Below, one piece after another: positions 1 to 7,498 of a stretch of DNA of 45,000 nucleotides. A program made the position numbers and the translations under genes. A model generated the notes under the pieces. That model did no database searches. It was given only the letters and a program-made list of their open reading frames with translations, and was not told the DNA's origin. The stretch covers positions 51,450-96,449 of the forward strand of contig JAJZDX010000018.1 in NCBI GenBank assembly GCA_021805865.1. The letters run 5' to 3'. The DNA is from Pseudomonadota bacterium (GTDB lineage Bacteria > Pseudomonadota > Gammaproteobacteria > Steroidobacterales > Steroidobacteraceae). Position 1 is the stretch's first letter; every line of letters starts with the position of its first letter.

Positions 1-993
1 AACGGTATCCAGCCCGGAGCGTTGCTGCGCGTTGGCGAGCGCATTCTGTTGCCGCAAAGGGCCACGCCGATTCTGGCTGCAGAGCCCGCTGCGCGCAGCA
101 CCTCGCCGGTCCTCACTGCGCAGGCCGGTCCGCCCAGTCACCTCGTCCGCTGGGGTGATACCCTGTCCGGCATCGCCGAGCGCCATGGAGTGGGCCTGGA
201 TGTCCTCGCCCGGTACAACGGCATTCCGCCCGACGCATTGCTGCGCGTCGGCGAGCGCATTCTTTTACCGCATCCGGGCACGCCGCTCGCGGCGCCCGGC
301 CGGCTCGTCGCTGCGGTGGACAAGACGGGAGGCTCCACATCGGGACTGCATGATACGGTCGCCTATGATTCATCCCGGCAAACGATGCCCCTCCATGCCG
401 GTGGCGTCCCGCCCGCCGGCGTCGACCGCGCCGCCCCGGAGCAGGCTGCCCGGGAGGCATCCGGGGACAGCGACGATGTGCAGCCCGTTTCGGGCTCGCA
501 GGCGAAGGCGATCAGCCCGATGCTCGCGCCCATGGGCGGTCCGCCCCAGAGCGCCGATCCTACCGATTATGAGGTGGCTCCGAATGGCACCATCCGGGTG
601 GCGGCGGCCGAATCCCTGGGCTACTACGCGGAGTGGCTCGATGTCAGCGCCTGGGACCTTCGGCGCATCAACCACTTGCGATTCCATCAGCCGGTGAGGA
701 TCGGGCAGCGGATCCGCCTGGACTTCCGGCACGTCTCGCCGCAGCAGTTCGAGCAGCGGCGCGTCGCCTATCATCGGGCCCTGCAAGCCAGCTACTTCGC
801 CAGCCACCGCATCGAGGGCACGGAGGTCTATCTGACCCGCAGCGGTGATTCGCTGTGGGGCCTCACGCAGCGCTTCCCGCTGCTGCCGACCTGGCTGTTG
901 CGGCAATACAATCCGGACACCAACTTCTCCACCCTGCAGCCCGGCACCCGGATCGTGATTCCCCGGATTGCGGTGGTCTCGGCCGGCGGCTGA
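1..993 (+). CDS. LysM-repeat protein, C-terminal part, probably MltD-like lytic transglycosylase (5' end outside window)
   Basis: The frame is open from the first base, so the gene begins upstream; about 330 C-terminal residues are visible. They hold the end of one LysM module, a full LysM module near residues 45-95, a linker rich in Ala, Pro and Ser, and two more LysM-like modules near residues 190-240 and 280-325, the last containing RSGDSLWGLTQRFPLLPTWL. LysM domains bind the glycan strands of peptidoglycan in the periplasm. A row of C-terminal LysM modules after an SLT domain is typical of membrane-bound lytic transglycosylase D, and the text between the last two modules (VSPQQFEQRRVAYHRALQ) matches what I remember from that group. 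The catalytic domain itself is not in view, so another LysM protein remains possible. Confidence 0.75.
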   Translation, partial: NGIQPGALLRVGERILLPQRATPILAAEPAARSTSPVLTAQAGPPSHLVRWGDTLSGIAERHGVGLDVLARYNGIPPDALLRVGERILLPHPGTPLAAPGRLVAAVDKTGGSTSGLHDTVAYDSSRQTMPLHAGGVPPAGVDRAAPEQAAREASGDSDDVQPVSGSQAKAISPMLAPMGGPPQSADPTDYEVAPNGTIRVAAAESLGYYAEWLDVSAWDLRRINHLRFHQPVRIGQRIRLDFRHVSPQQFEQRRVAYHRALQASYFASHRIEGTEVYLTRSGDSLWGLTQRFPLLPTWLLRQYNPDTNFSTLQPGTRIVIPRIAVVSAGG

Positions 994-1005
994 CCGCCCG
1001 AGCGC

Positions 1006-1011
1006 TATAAT
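1006..1011 (+). promoter_or_regulatory. -10 element just before the L,D-transpeptidase gene
   Basis: The hexamer TATAAT is a perfect sigma70 -10 box and ends 6 bases before the ATG at 1018. Transcription would therefore start on or next to the start codon. No Shine-Dalgarno sequence lies in between, which suggests a leaderless mRNA. I see no convincing -35 box at the usual distance, so the promoter is inferred from the -10 box only. Confidence 0.45.
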
Positions 1012-1017
1012 CGGCCA

Positions 1018-1557
1018 ATGCGATCATCGAGAATTCTTCCGGCGGTCCTGGCGCTCTGTGCCGCCGCCGTGGCCTGCGCCGCCCCGAGACCGGTGCGGCG
1101 GGTGGCGTTCCTCTCGGACCCGACTCTGCCGTACGTCACCCGTGTGGTGGTGAAGAAATCCGAGCGGCGCATCTTTCTGATGGACGGCAACAAGGTCGTG
1201 CGCTCGTTCAAGATCCATCTCGGCCTCGAGCCGCGGGGGCCCAAGGAGCGCTCCGGCGATTTCCGTACGCCCGTGGGCCGCTATCACTTGATCCGCCGCG
1301 ATCCCCACAGCGAGTTCTTCATGTCGATCCAGATCTCCTACCCCAACGCGAAGGACCTGGCGCGCGCGCAGGCACATCATTGGAATCCGGGGGGTGACAT
1401 CATGATTCACGGGCTGCCGAACAGACTGAACGGCTCTCCCCTCTATTACTACCAGCATTTCGACTGGACCGACGGCTGCATCGCCGTCTCGGATGCGGAC
1501 ATGATGCAGATCTGGATGCTGACGCGGGACGGCATGCCGATCGATATCGAGCCGTGA
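1018..1557 (+). CDS. L,D-transpeptidase family protein (YkuD domain)
   Basis: This 179-residue exported protein carries the YkuD catalytic signature: His131 in IMIHGLP and Cys154 in DWTDGCIAVSD, at the spacing usual for ErfK/YbiS/YkuD enzymes. Such enzymes form 3-3 cross-links in peptidoglycan or attach proteins to it, with the Cys as nucleophile. The N-terminus is a signal sequence (basic start, then an Ala/Leu-rich stretch). AVAC ending at Cys20 could be a lipobox, so a lipoprotein is possible. The domain follows directly on the signal sequence and no LysM module is present. It lies between a LysM wall protein and ppnN; ppnN starts 12 bases after the stop and is probably cotranscribed. The exact substrate cannot be read from the sequence. 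Confidence 0.85.
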   Translation: MRSSRILPAVLALCAAAVACAAPRPVRRVAFLSDPTLPYVTRVVVKKSERRIFLMDGNKVVRSFKIHLGLEPRGPKERSGDFRTPVGRYHLIRRDPHSEFFMSIQISYPNAKDLARAQAHHWNPGGDIMIHGLPNRLNGSPLYYYQHFDWTDGCIAVSDADMMQIWMLTRDGMPIDIEP

Positions 1558-1569
1558 CGGGACGGCGCC

Positions 1570-2952
1570 ATGGATAACGACCTCGAGCCGGAATTCATCG
1601 ACGCGCGGGTCCATCCCCGCGGCAGCCTGGAGAACCTCTCGCAGGACGAGATCGACAAGCTTCTCGACTCCGGCCGCGGCGGACTGTATCCGCTGTTTCG
1701 CAAGTGCGCCCTGGCGGTGCTCAACAGCGGGGCGGCCACCGACGATGTCAAGGAGATCTTCGACCGCTATCGCGACTTCGACATCCGCATCATGCGCCAG
1801 CCCTGGGGCATCCGCCTGGAGATGCGCCAGGCGCCGGGCGGGGCGTTCGTCGACGGGCAGATGATCCAGGGGATCAAGGAGCATCTGTTCGCGGTGCTGC
1901 GCGACGTGGTGTACACCTCCAACGAGATCATGGCCGGCGGGCGGTTCGACCTGACGGATTCCGCCGCGATCACCAACGCGGTATTCCATATTCTTCGCAA
2001 CGCCCGACTGCTCGACTACAAGTCGCGGCCCAACCTGGTGGTCTGCTGGGGCGGGCATTCGATCGGCTCGGAGGAATACAAGTACTCCAAGCGTGTCGGA
2101 TACGAGCTCGGGCTCCGGGGTCTTGACGTGTGCACCGGCTGTGGTCCGGGTGCGATGAAGGGCCCGATGAAAGGCGCGACCATCGGCCACGCCAAGCAGC
2201 GCATCGAGCACGGCCGCTACATCGGCATCACCGAGCCCGGGATCATCGCGGCCGAGCCGCCCAATCCGATCGTCAACCAGCTGGTGATCATGCCGGACAT
2301 CGAGAAGCGCCTCGAGGCCTTCGTGCGCGTCGCTCACGGCATCGTGGTGTTTCCGGGCGGTGCCGGCACGGCCGAGGAGATCCTCTACCTGCTCGGAATT
2401 CTCCTCGATCCGGCCAATCGCGACCAGCCGGTTCCGGTGGTGCTCACCGGGCCGCGCTCGAGCGCCGCCTACCTCGAGCACATCAGCCGCTTCATCCGCG
2501 GTACCCTCGGTGAGCAGGCGCTCCAGCGGCTCAACGTCATCATCGACGATCCGGCCGAAGCCGGGCGGCACATGGTGCACGGCGTCGAGGCGGTGCGCGA
2601 GTTTCGCCGCCAGCGCCGGGACTCCTACAACTTCAACTGGCTGCTCACGATTCCGCCGGAGTTCCAGCAGCCGTTTCAGGTCACGCACGAATCCATGCGT
2701 GGGCTTGCGCTCGGCCGCGACCAGCCCGTGCACCAGCTCGCCGCCAACCTGCGCTGCGCCTTCTCGGGCGTCGTCACCGGCAATGTCAAGGAACACGGAA
2801 TCCAGGCGATCGACCGCCACGGCCCGTACGAGCTTACGGGCGACGCGCACGTCATGCAGCTGCTCGATGAGCTGCTGGCCGCCTTCGTATCCCAGGGTCG
2901 CATGAAGCTCCCCGGCAGCATCTACCGTCCGGTCTACCGCCTGGTGGCCTGA
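1570..2952 (+). CDS. ppnN: Pyrimidine/purine nucleotide 5'-monophosphate nucleosidase PpnN (LOG family)
   Basis: The 460-residue protein matches E. coli PpnN (YgdH) in length and layout: an N-terminal PpnN-specific domain, a central LOG/lysine-decarboxylase-like Rossmann domain, and a C-terminal DUF3412-type region. The LOG signature PGGAGTAEE is at residues 262-270, and a glycine-rich stretch (GLDVCTGCGPGAMKGP) lies near residues 180-195. PpnN splits nucleoside 5'-monophosphates into base and ribose 5-phosphate; in E. coli it binds (p)ppGpp, tying nucleotide turnover to the stringent response. It starts 12 bases after the L,D-transpeptidase stop, so the two probably share a transcript. The assignment is firm; (p)ppGpp control here is assumed from the family. 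Confidence 0.92.
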   Translation: MDNDLEPEFIDARVHPRGSLENLSQDEIDKLLDSGRGGLYPLFRKCALAVLNSGAATDDVKEIFDRYRDFDIRIMRQPWGIRLEMRQAPGGAFVDGQMIQGIKEHLFAVLRDVVYTSNEIMAGGRFDLTDSAAITNAVFHILRNARLLDYKSRPNLVVCWGGHSIGSEEYKYSKRVGYELGLRGLDVCTGCGPGAMKGPMKGATIGHAKQRIEHGRYIGITEPGIIAAEPPNPIVNQLVIMPDIEKRLEAFVRVAHGIVVFPGGAGTAEEILYLLGILLDPANRDQPVPVVLTGPRSSAAYLEHISRFIRGTLGEQALQRLNVIIDDPAEAGRHMVHGVEAVREFRRQRRDSYNFNWLLTIPPEFQQPFQVTHESMRGLALGRDQPVHQLAANLRCAFSGVVTGNVKEHGIQAIDRHGPYELTGDAHVMQLLDELLAAFVSQGRMKLPGSIYRPVYRLVA

Positions 2953-3162
2953 GATCCGTTGCGTGACCGCGCCCCGGATCAATGGGCTGCGGGGCAATCC
3001 GCTCGAAGACACGTCCGTGCCGTCCTCCCGTCTGACATAAGGCCATGCAGAGCCGCGGCGGCAAAGACCTGCCGGCAGCCATCGGTCGGCCCTGTGAACC
3101 AGTTCCTGCGCGCCCCTTCCAAAAGGACGTACCCTGCGGATGCAGAAAATGGAGGTCCGTCC

Positions 3163-3441
3163 ATGAGCACACCCTTCAGGGGACGCGAAGTCCCGCCCGT
3201 CGCGCGCCAGGAAGTCTCCGCAAAGATTCCACCGGTGACACCTCCATCAGGCTCCTTTCCCAATTGGGCCGAGCGAGCGCAGCATACGCACGCCCGGCAC
3301 GATGCCATCACCCGCAACCTCAATACCTGGTCGAACTACAAGAATTGGGCCGAGCGCATGCGCAGCACCCTGGAGCGGGAGGAGGCGAGCGAGCCGCTCC
3401 AGGGGCGGCATCTCGGCGGGCACAACCCGCCGAGTCACTGA
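3163..3441 (+). CDS. Small conserved-type hypothetical protein with duplicated NWAER motif
   Basis: I do not recognise this 92-residue protein. A near-perfect Shine-Dalgarno sequence (GGAGGT, 3151-3156) sits 6 bases before the ATG and fixes the start, which makes it a believable gene despite its size. The N-terminal third is rich in Pro, Val and Arg. The pentapeptide NWAER occurs twice, at residues 34-38 and 61-65, each within a charged, probably helical stretch. The underlying 14 bases AATTGGGCCGAGCG are identical in both copies, 81 bases apart, which suggests a recent internal duplication. There is no signal peptide or membrane segment, and the protein is probably cytoplasmic. Its stop overlaps the start of the next small gene by one base, so the two form an operon. 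Confidence 0.6.
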   Translation: MSTPFRGREVPPVARQEVSAKIPPVTPPSGSFPNWAERAQHTHARHDAITRNLNTWSNYKNWAERMRSTLEREEASEPLQGRHLGGHNPPSH

Positions 3442-3629
3442 TGGAATTCCTGCTGATGTGGTGGGATGAGCTCGACGATGCGCTCGCACTCTGCCGCCAC
3501 GTGTCTGGCGCCGTCTTCGTTGAGCTGTGCTCGGTGGGCGCGCCGTTGACCGCATGGGCCGCAGCTCTGAGCGGATGGCGGGAGCTGCCTGTCCGCAACC
3601 CGCTCCCCGCGGAGGATCCCGCGCGATAG
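3441..3629 (+). CDS. Small hypothetical protein, 62 residues, coupled to the preceding gene
   Basis: The ATG shares its first base with the TGA of the upstream small gene (TGATG), the classic arrangement for translational coupling. The product begins MEFLLMWWDELDDALALC and then has a mildly hydrophobic stretch (residues 20-45), so it could touch the membrane, although it contains several charges. Two Cys residues (18 and 30) are present, not spaced as a known metal site. I recognise no family. The evidence for a real gene is the coupled start and codon use like that of the neighbours; function is unknown. The 238 bases that follow, up to htpG, hold no gene I can support apart from a possible heat-shock promoter. 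Confidence 0.45.
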   Translation: MEFLLMWWDELDDALALCRHVSGAVFVELCSVGAPLTAWAAALSGWRELPVRNPLPAEDPAR

Positions 3630-3809
3630 GCGAATCCGGCCCGCCGCCAGGTCTGTTCGGTGCCCCGCCTTCCGGGTCCGGTCCCCGGCTGCAGGCCTCC
3701 GCGCCTCGAGCGCATCGCAATGATCTTCCCGGGCGACCCTTCTGTCTTCGTCACCGGGCTCTCAGAAGCCGATTCTGCGCGACCGCCCGCCGCCGGCGCC
3801 ACTTGCCCA

Positions 3810-3836
3810 TTGAAAAATGCGCTCCGGCACCCAAAT
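3810..3836 (+). promoter_or_regulatory. Possible sigma32 (heat-shock) promoter of htpG
   Basis: TTGAAA (3810-3815) and CCCAAAT (3830-3836) are separated by 14 bases. They resemble the sigma32 consensus, CTTGAAA and CCCCATNT with 11-16 bases between. The pair lies 31 bases upstream of the htpG ATG. Heat-shock control of htpG is well known in enteric bacteria; its use here is inference. Confidence 0.42.
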
Positions 3837-3867
3837 TTCCGGATCCCGAAACACGCAGGATCGGCCC

Positions 3868-5787
3868 ATGAGCACGAGCCCAGAACCCTCTTCCAGCGCG
3901 GCGGAAGGCCGCCAGACCCACGGCTTTCAGGCCGAGGTGCGCGAGCTGCTGAAGCTCATGATTCACTCCCTGTACAGCCACAGGGAGATCTTTCTGCGCG
4001 AGCTGATCTCGAACGCCTCGGACGCCAATGATCGGCTGCGGTTCGCGGCCATCGGGCAGCCCGAGCTGCTCTCGAGCGACACCGAGCTCGCGATCCGCGT
4101 CGAGGCGGACCCGGCGGCGGGCACCGTGACCATCATCGACAACGGCATCGGCATGACGCGCGAGGAGGCGATTGCCAACCTCGGCACCATCGCCCGCTCC
4201 GGAACCGCGGAGTTCTTCCGCTCCCTGTCCGGGGAGCGACAGAAGGACGCGCAGCTGATCGGCCAGTTCGGCGTCGGGTTCTACTCGGCGTTCATCGTGG
4301 CCGATCGCGTGGAAGTGCTGTCCCGCAAGGCCGGATTGCCCGCCGAGAGCGGCGTGCACTGGGAATCCCAGGCCGACGGGGAGTTCACGGTCGGGACCGT
4401 GACCCGCGAGGAGCGGGGCACCGCGGTGAGGCTGCATCTGAAGGCCGAAGCCAAGGAGTTCGCCGACCCGTTCCGGCTGCGCTCGCTCATCCGCCGCTAC
4501 TCCGACCACATCGCCTTTCCGGTGCGCATGAGGAAGGAGGGCGAAGCCTCGCTCGAGTACGAGACCGTCAACCAGGCCAAGGCGCTCTGGGTGAGGCCCC
4601 GGGCCGATATTCCCGACGAGGAGTACCGCCAGTTCTACCAGCACCTGGCGCATGATTTCACCGAGCCGCTCGCCTGGAGCCACAACCGGGTCGAGGGCAA
4701 GAGAGAGTACACGAGCCTGCTCTACATCCCGGGCCGCGCCCCCTTCGACCTGTGGCAGCGCGATGCCGCCCGCGGGCTGAAACTGTACGTGAAACGCGTG
4801 TTCATCATGGATGACGCGGAGCAGTTCCTGCCGCTGTATCTGCGCTTCGTCAAAGGAGTGGTCGACTCCAGCGATCTGCCGCTCAATGTCTCGCGAGAGC
4901 TGCTGCAGCAGGAGCCGGAGGTGGAGGCCATCCGCAGCAGCCTCACCAAGCGCGTGCTCGACATGCTCGGGAAGCTCGCCAAGGACGAGCCCGAGAAGTA
5001 CGCCGCGTTCTGGAAGGAATTCGGGGCCGTGCTCAAGGAAGGCATCGGACAGGATGTCGCCAACCGGGCGGCCCTGCTGCCGCTGCTGCGCTTTGCCAGC
5101 ACCCACGAGGCCTCCGATGAGCCCGTGGCCGGCCTGGCGCAATACCTCGAGCGCATGAAGCCCGGACAGGATTGGATCTACTACATCATCGCCGAGAGCG
5201 TCGCGGTCGCGCGCAAGAGCCCCTACATCGAGCAGCTCACCGGGCACGGCGTGGAGGTGCTGCTGCTCGATCAGCGCATCGACGAGTGGGTGATGAGCCA
5301 GATCGAGGGTTTCGAGGGCAAGCGATTCAAGGATGCGGCGCGCGGAGATCTTGCCTTGGGGACGCTCGAGAGCGAGGCGGACCGCACGCAGCACGAGGAG
5401 GCGCTCAAGGAGAGCAAGAGCCTGCTCAAGAAGGTGAAGGACGCCGTCGGCGACAGCATTCTCGAGGTGCGCGTCAGTGCCCGGCTGAAGGACTCGCCGG
5501 CCTGCCTGGTGCTCGATGAGCACGATCTCAGCACGGGGCTGCGCCGCATTCTCGAGGCGGCGGGCCAGAAAGTCCCGGAATCCAAGCCCGCGCTCGAGCT
5601 CAACGTCGACCATCCATTGGTGAAATACCTCGACGGGCTCACCGATGCGGCGCGGTTCAAGGAGCTCTCGCTCCTGCTGCACGAGCAGGCCCAGCTCGCC
5701 GAGGGCGGTCAGCTCGGCAACCCGGCGGAATTCGTGCAACGGCTCAATCGTCTGCTGGTCTCCCTCACTTCGGATCACGCCGAGTGA
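3868..5787 (+). CDS. htpG: Molecular chaperone HtpG (Hsp90 family)
   Basis: This 639-residue protein has the usual bacterial Hsp90 length and order: N-terminal GHKL ATPase domain, middle domain and C-terminal dimerisation domain. The ATP-site motifs are clear: LISNASDA with the magnesium-binding Asn, [10 protein letters not shown], and the lid glycine motif [15 protein letters not shown]. HtpG is an ATP-dependent cytoplasmic chaperone that works with DnaK on late-folding clients. I chose the ATG at 3868 because AGGA ends 7 bases before it and the protein then begins shortly before the conserved QTHGFQAEV. An Asn replaces the usual Leu/Ala in the [10 protein letters not shown] stretch, a mild variation. 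The stop overlaps the following hydrolase start by 4 bases. Confidence 0.97.
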   Translation: MSTSPEPSSSAAEGRQTHGFQAEVRELLKLMIHSLYSHREIFLRELISNASDANDRLRFAAIGQPELLSSDTELAIRVEADPAAGTVTIIDNGIGMTREEAIANLGTIARSGTAEFFRSLSGERQKDAQLIGQFGVGFYSAFIVADRVEVLSRKAGLPAESGVHWESQADGEFTVGTVTREERGTAVRLHLKAEAKEFADPFRLRSLIRRYSDHIAFPVRMRKEGEASLEYETVNQAKALWVRPRADIPDEEYRQFYQHLAHDFTEPLAWSHNRVEGKREYTSLLYIPGRAPFDLWQRDAARGLKLYVKRVFIMDDAEQFLPLYLRFVKGVVDSSDLPLNVSRELLQQEPEVEAIRSSLTKRVLDMLGKLAKDEPEKYAAFWKEFGAVLKEGIGQDVANRAALLPLLRFASTHEASDEPVAGLAQYLERMKPGQDWIYYIIAESVAVARKSPYIEQLTGHGVEVLLLDQRIDEWVMSQIEGFEGKRFKDAARGDLALGTLESEADRTQHEEALKESKSLLKKVKDAVGDSILEVRVSARLKDSPACLVLDEHDLSTGLRRILEAAGQKVPESKPALELNVDHPLVKYLDGLTDAARFKELSLLLHEQAQLAEGGQLGNPAEFVQRLNRLLVSLTSDHAE

Positions 5788-6443
5788 AGCCGCCGGGCGC
5801 CGAGCGGCTGACCTTGCCGGGACCCGCCGGCACGCTCGAGGCGTTGGTCGAGATTCCCGCGGGCGATGCGGCGGACGCCGAGCCGGGCGGTGGGCCGGCC
5901 GCCTTCGGGGTCGTCTGCCATCCGCACCCGCTTTACGGTGGCACACTCGACAACAAGGTTGCCTACACCCTGGCGCGAGCGTTCATCGAGTGCGGTGCGC
6001 CGGCCATCCGCTTCAACTTCCGCGGGGTCGGAGCGAGCGCGGGCCGTTACGACGAGGGTCGCGGAGAGACCGAGGACGCGCTGGCCGTCATCCGATATGG
6101 CCGGCAGCGCTGGCCGGGAGCGGCGCTGTGGCTGGCGGGATTTTCCTTCGGTGCGGCCGTGGCGGTGCGTGCCGCGCAGCATGCCTCCCCCGAGACCCTG
6201 GTGACGGTGGCGCCGGGAGTCACCCGGGTGGGGATGGAGGGCGTGCCCTCGCCGCGGTGCCGCTGGTTGTTGGTGCAGGGAGATGCGGATGAGGTGGTCG
6301 AGCCGGCCGCCGTGCTCGAGTGGGCGCTGGGGCAGTCTCCCGCGCCCGATATCCGCCGATTTGCCGGCTGTGGGCATTTCTTTCACGGCCGCCTGCACGA
6401 GTTGCGACAGACGGTCGTGCAGTTTCTGACCTCCAGGGCCTGA
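5784..6443 (+). CDS. Alpha/beta hydrolase (COG2945 type)
   Basis: The 219-residue protein has the alpha/beta-hydrolase catalytic set: nucleophile Ser121 in GFSFG, probable acid Asp167 in QGDADEVV, and His198 in CGHFFHG. The N-terminal motif [16 protein letters not shown] is typical of the small COG2945 hydrolases (serine esterase/peptidase-like, substrate unknown). There is no signal peptide, so it is cytoplasmic. It starts with GTG inside the htpG stop (GTGA, 4-base overlap), which implies translational coupling and cotranscription with the chaperone gene. A strong hairpin followed by seven T lies just after the stop and probably ends this transcript. The true substrate cannot be predicted. 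Confidence 0.85.
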   Translation: MKPPGAERLTLPGPAGTLEALVEIPAGDAADAEPGGGPAAFGVVCHPHPLYGGTLDNKVAYTLARAFIECGAPAIRFNFRGVGASAGRYDEGRGETEDALAVIRYGRQRWPGAALWLAGFSFGAAVAVRAAQHASPETLVTVAPGVTRVGMEGVPSPRCRWLLVQGDADEVVEPAAVLEWALGQSPAPDIRRFAGCGHFFHGRLHELRQTVVQFLTSRA

Positions 6444-6466
6444 AGGTCTTCATCCCCCATCCAAGC

Positions 6467-6486
6467 GGCGCGTGGCGCCTTTTTTT
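6467..6486 (+). terminator. Rho-independent terminator after htpG-hydrolase
   Basis: GGCGC (6467-6471) and GCGCC (6475-6479) form a 5-bp stem with a 3-base loop, followed at once by seven T (6480-6486). It lies 23 bases after the hydrolase stop, where a terminator of the htpG operon is expected. Confidence 0.7.
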
Positions 6487-6496
6487 ACTTTAAATG

Positions 6497-6523
6497 AACG
6501 GGGTTCGCTCCGCGAACCCCGTT
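6497..6523 (-). terminator. Long hairpin downstream of the HU-like gene
   Basis: A perfect 12-bp stem (6497-6508 with 6512-6523, 3-base loop) lies 22 bases past the stop of the minus-strand HU-like gene. Read on the minus strand, the stem is followed by a short weak T stretch (ATTTAAAG), so it may stop transcription or only protect the mRNA 3' end. Together with the plus-strand terminator it separates the two convergent units. A related, imperfect hairpin occurs near 27161-27188. Confidence 0.5.
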
Positions 6524-6545
6524 GGACCTGCGCCTCAGCGCATGA

Positions 6546-6860
6546 TCAAGAGTTGACCATCGCCTTGAGGTTCTTCAGCGGCATTACGCGGACTTTCTTG
6601 CTGGCCGGCTTTGCCTTGAACATCATCTTCTCCCCGGTGAACGGGTTGATTCCCTCGCGCGCCTTCGTGGCCGGTTTCTTGACGACCTTCATCTTCAGCA
6701 GTCCCGGCATGGTGAACAGGCCGTTGCTGCGCAGGCTCTTCTTGATCACACCGTTGAGCGAATCGAACACACCGCCGACCTGCTTGCGGGAGAGCCCCGT
6801 GTCTTTGGAAATTTGAGTCAGGACTTCCGACTTGGTCGGAGCGCTACCCTTTTTCGCCAT
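6546..6860 (-). CDS. HU/IHF-family DNA-binding protein
   Basis: This 104-residue basic protein fits the bacterial HU/IHF fold: N-terminal helices (PTKSEVLTQISKDTGLSRKQ), the conserved GLFTMPGLLKMKVV segment, and a DNA-binding arm with NPFTGEKM where HU usually has NP(Q/R)TGE. Such proteins bend DNA non-specifically and organise the nucleoid. Its Lys-rich start, and the PGLLKM segment in place of the usual GFGxF, mark it as one of the divergent HU-like proteins rather than HupA/B or IHF. The start at 6860 is supported by GAGGAG 9 bases upstream; the frame stays open further 5' but that part lacks the family pattern. A strong promoter with an A-tract precedes it, fitting an abundant protein. 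Confidence 0.88.
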   Translation of the reverse strand: MAKKGSAPTKSEVLTQISKDTGLSRKQVGGVFDSLNGVIKKSLRSNGLFTMPGLLKMKVVKKPATKAREGINPFTGEKMMFKAKPASKKVRVMPLKNLKAMVNS

Positions 6861-6929
6861 ATTGCGCCACTCCTCGAGTGAAAAATTGTGCGCGCTGTTG
6901 TGCAGCCGCGCCGAATGGAATCGCCGCGG

Positions 6930-6967
6930 AAAATAGCACATGGGAGCGTCCGCGCAACTTTTTTTTC
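6930..6967 (-). promoter_or_regulatory. Strong promoter of the HU-like gene with A-tract
   Basis: On the minus strand, TTGCGC (6957-6952) is followed after 16 bases by TATTTT (6935-6930) with an extended -10 TG one base before it. Eight consecutive A (6966-6959) lie just upstream of the -35 box, where an UP element would bind the polymerase alpha subunits. The leader to the ATG is about 65 bases. Confidence 0.6.
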
Positions 6968-6996
6968 GTTCGGGCAGGCGCCAAAACGGCTTTTTT

Positions 6997-7353
6997 TCAG
7001 GCTTTTCGCGATACCGGTTCGACGTGGTCCGGGCTGGCACGCCCCGCGGCGCGGCTCTCAGGCGCCAGGAGGGCGTCGATATCGCCTCCGAAGACGCCCG
7101 CACCTCGCGCCAGGAGGTCTTTGTCGCGAATTTTGGCGCCACGGATCACCGAAATGTGTGTTTTAGGCACGCCAAGTGCATGCGCCAGCAGGCGGATGCA
7201 CCTCTCGTTGGCGGCGCCGTCCGCCGGAGGCGCTGAAACGCGTACGAGAAGTCTCCCGTCGCGCACACCGTCGATTCCCTCACGGGATGAGCGCGGCTGA
7301 ACCCTCACGTGCAGCAGACAGTCCTGCCCACGGATTTCATACCAGTTGGCCAT
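6997..7353 (-). CDS. yggU: DUF167 family protein YggU
   Basis: The 118-residue protein has the DUF167/YggU signature: VRVQPRSSREGIDGV near the start, then VRVSAPPADGAANERCIRLLAHALGVPKTHISVIRGAK. The small alpha/beta domain is known structurally, but its function is unknown. The last 30 or so residues after the domain look like a non-conserved tail. It is the last gene of the yggS-proC-yggT-yggU set, an order also seen in Pseudomonas and enteric bacteria. GAGGA close before the ATG supports the start. The 145 bases between it and yggT contain no gene I can support. Confidence 0.88.
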   Translation of the reverse strand: MANWYEIRGQDCLLHVRVQPRSSREGIDGVRDGRLLVRVSAPPADGAANERCIRLLAHALGVPKTHISVIRGAKIRDKDLLARGAGVFGGDIDALLAPESRAAGRASPDHVEPVSRKA

Positions 7354-7498
7354 CGTTCCTCGCGCGATCTCGAAGATAGCGTAGCGTACGGACGCCCAGG
7401 TACGCCTGCGCGCCGGGGGTGGCGCGGCACGGTGTGCCCGCCGCCGAAGGCGGTGAGCAAAATGATGCGCTTTGCCCGGCGCTACCGTCCGAGTCCGC

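Noticed and set aside
3639..3800. Possible additional small gene between the two-gene operon and htpG
   Set aside because: Open frames exist on both strands, but none has a ribosome binding site or a protein-like composition; only the possible promoter is supported.
3751..5946. Open minus-strand frame of 731 codons across htpG
   Set aside because: It lies wholly antisense to a clear htpG, shows His/Arg/Leu-rich low-complexity sequence typical of GC-rich shadow frames and has no recognisable domain.
6969..6996. T-rich stretch after a short GCC/GGC stem as a plus-strand terminator
   Set aside because: The stem is about 3 bp and no plus-strand gene ends here.
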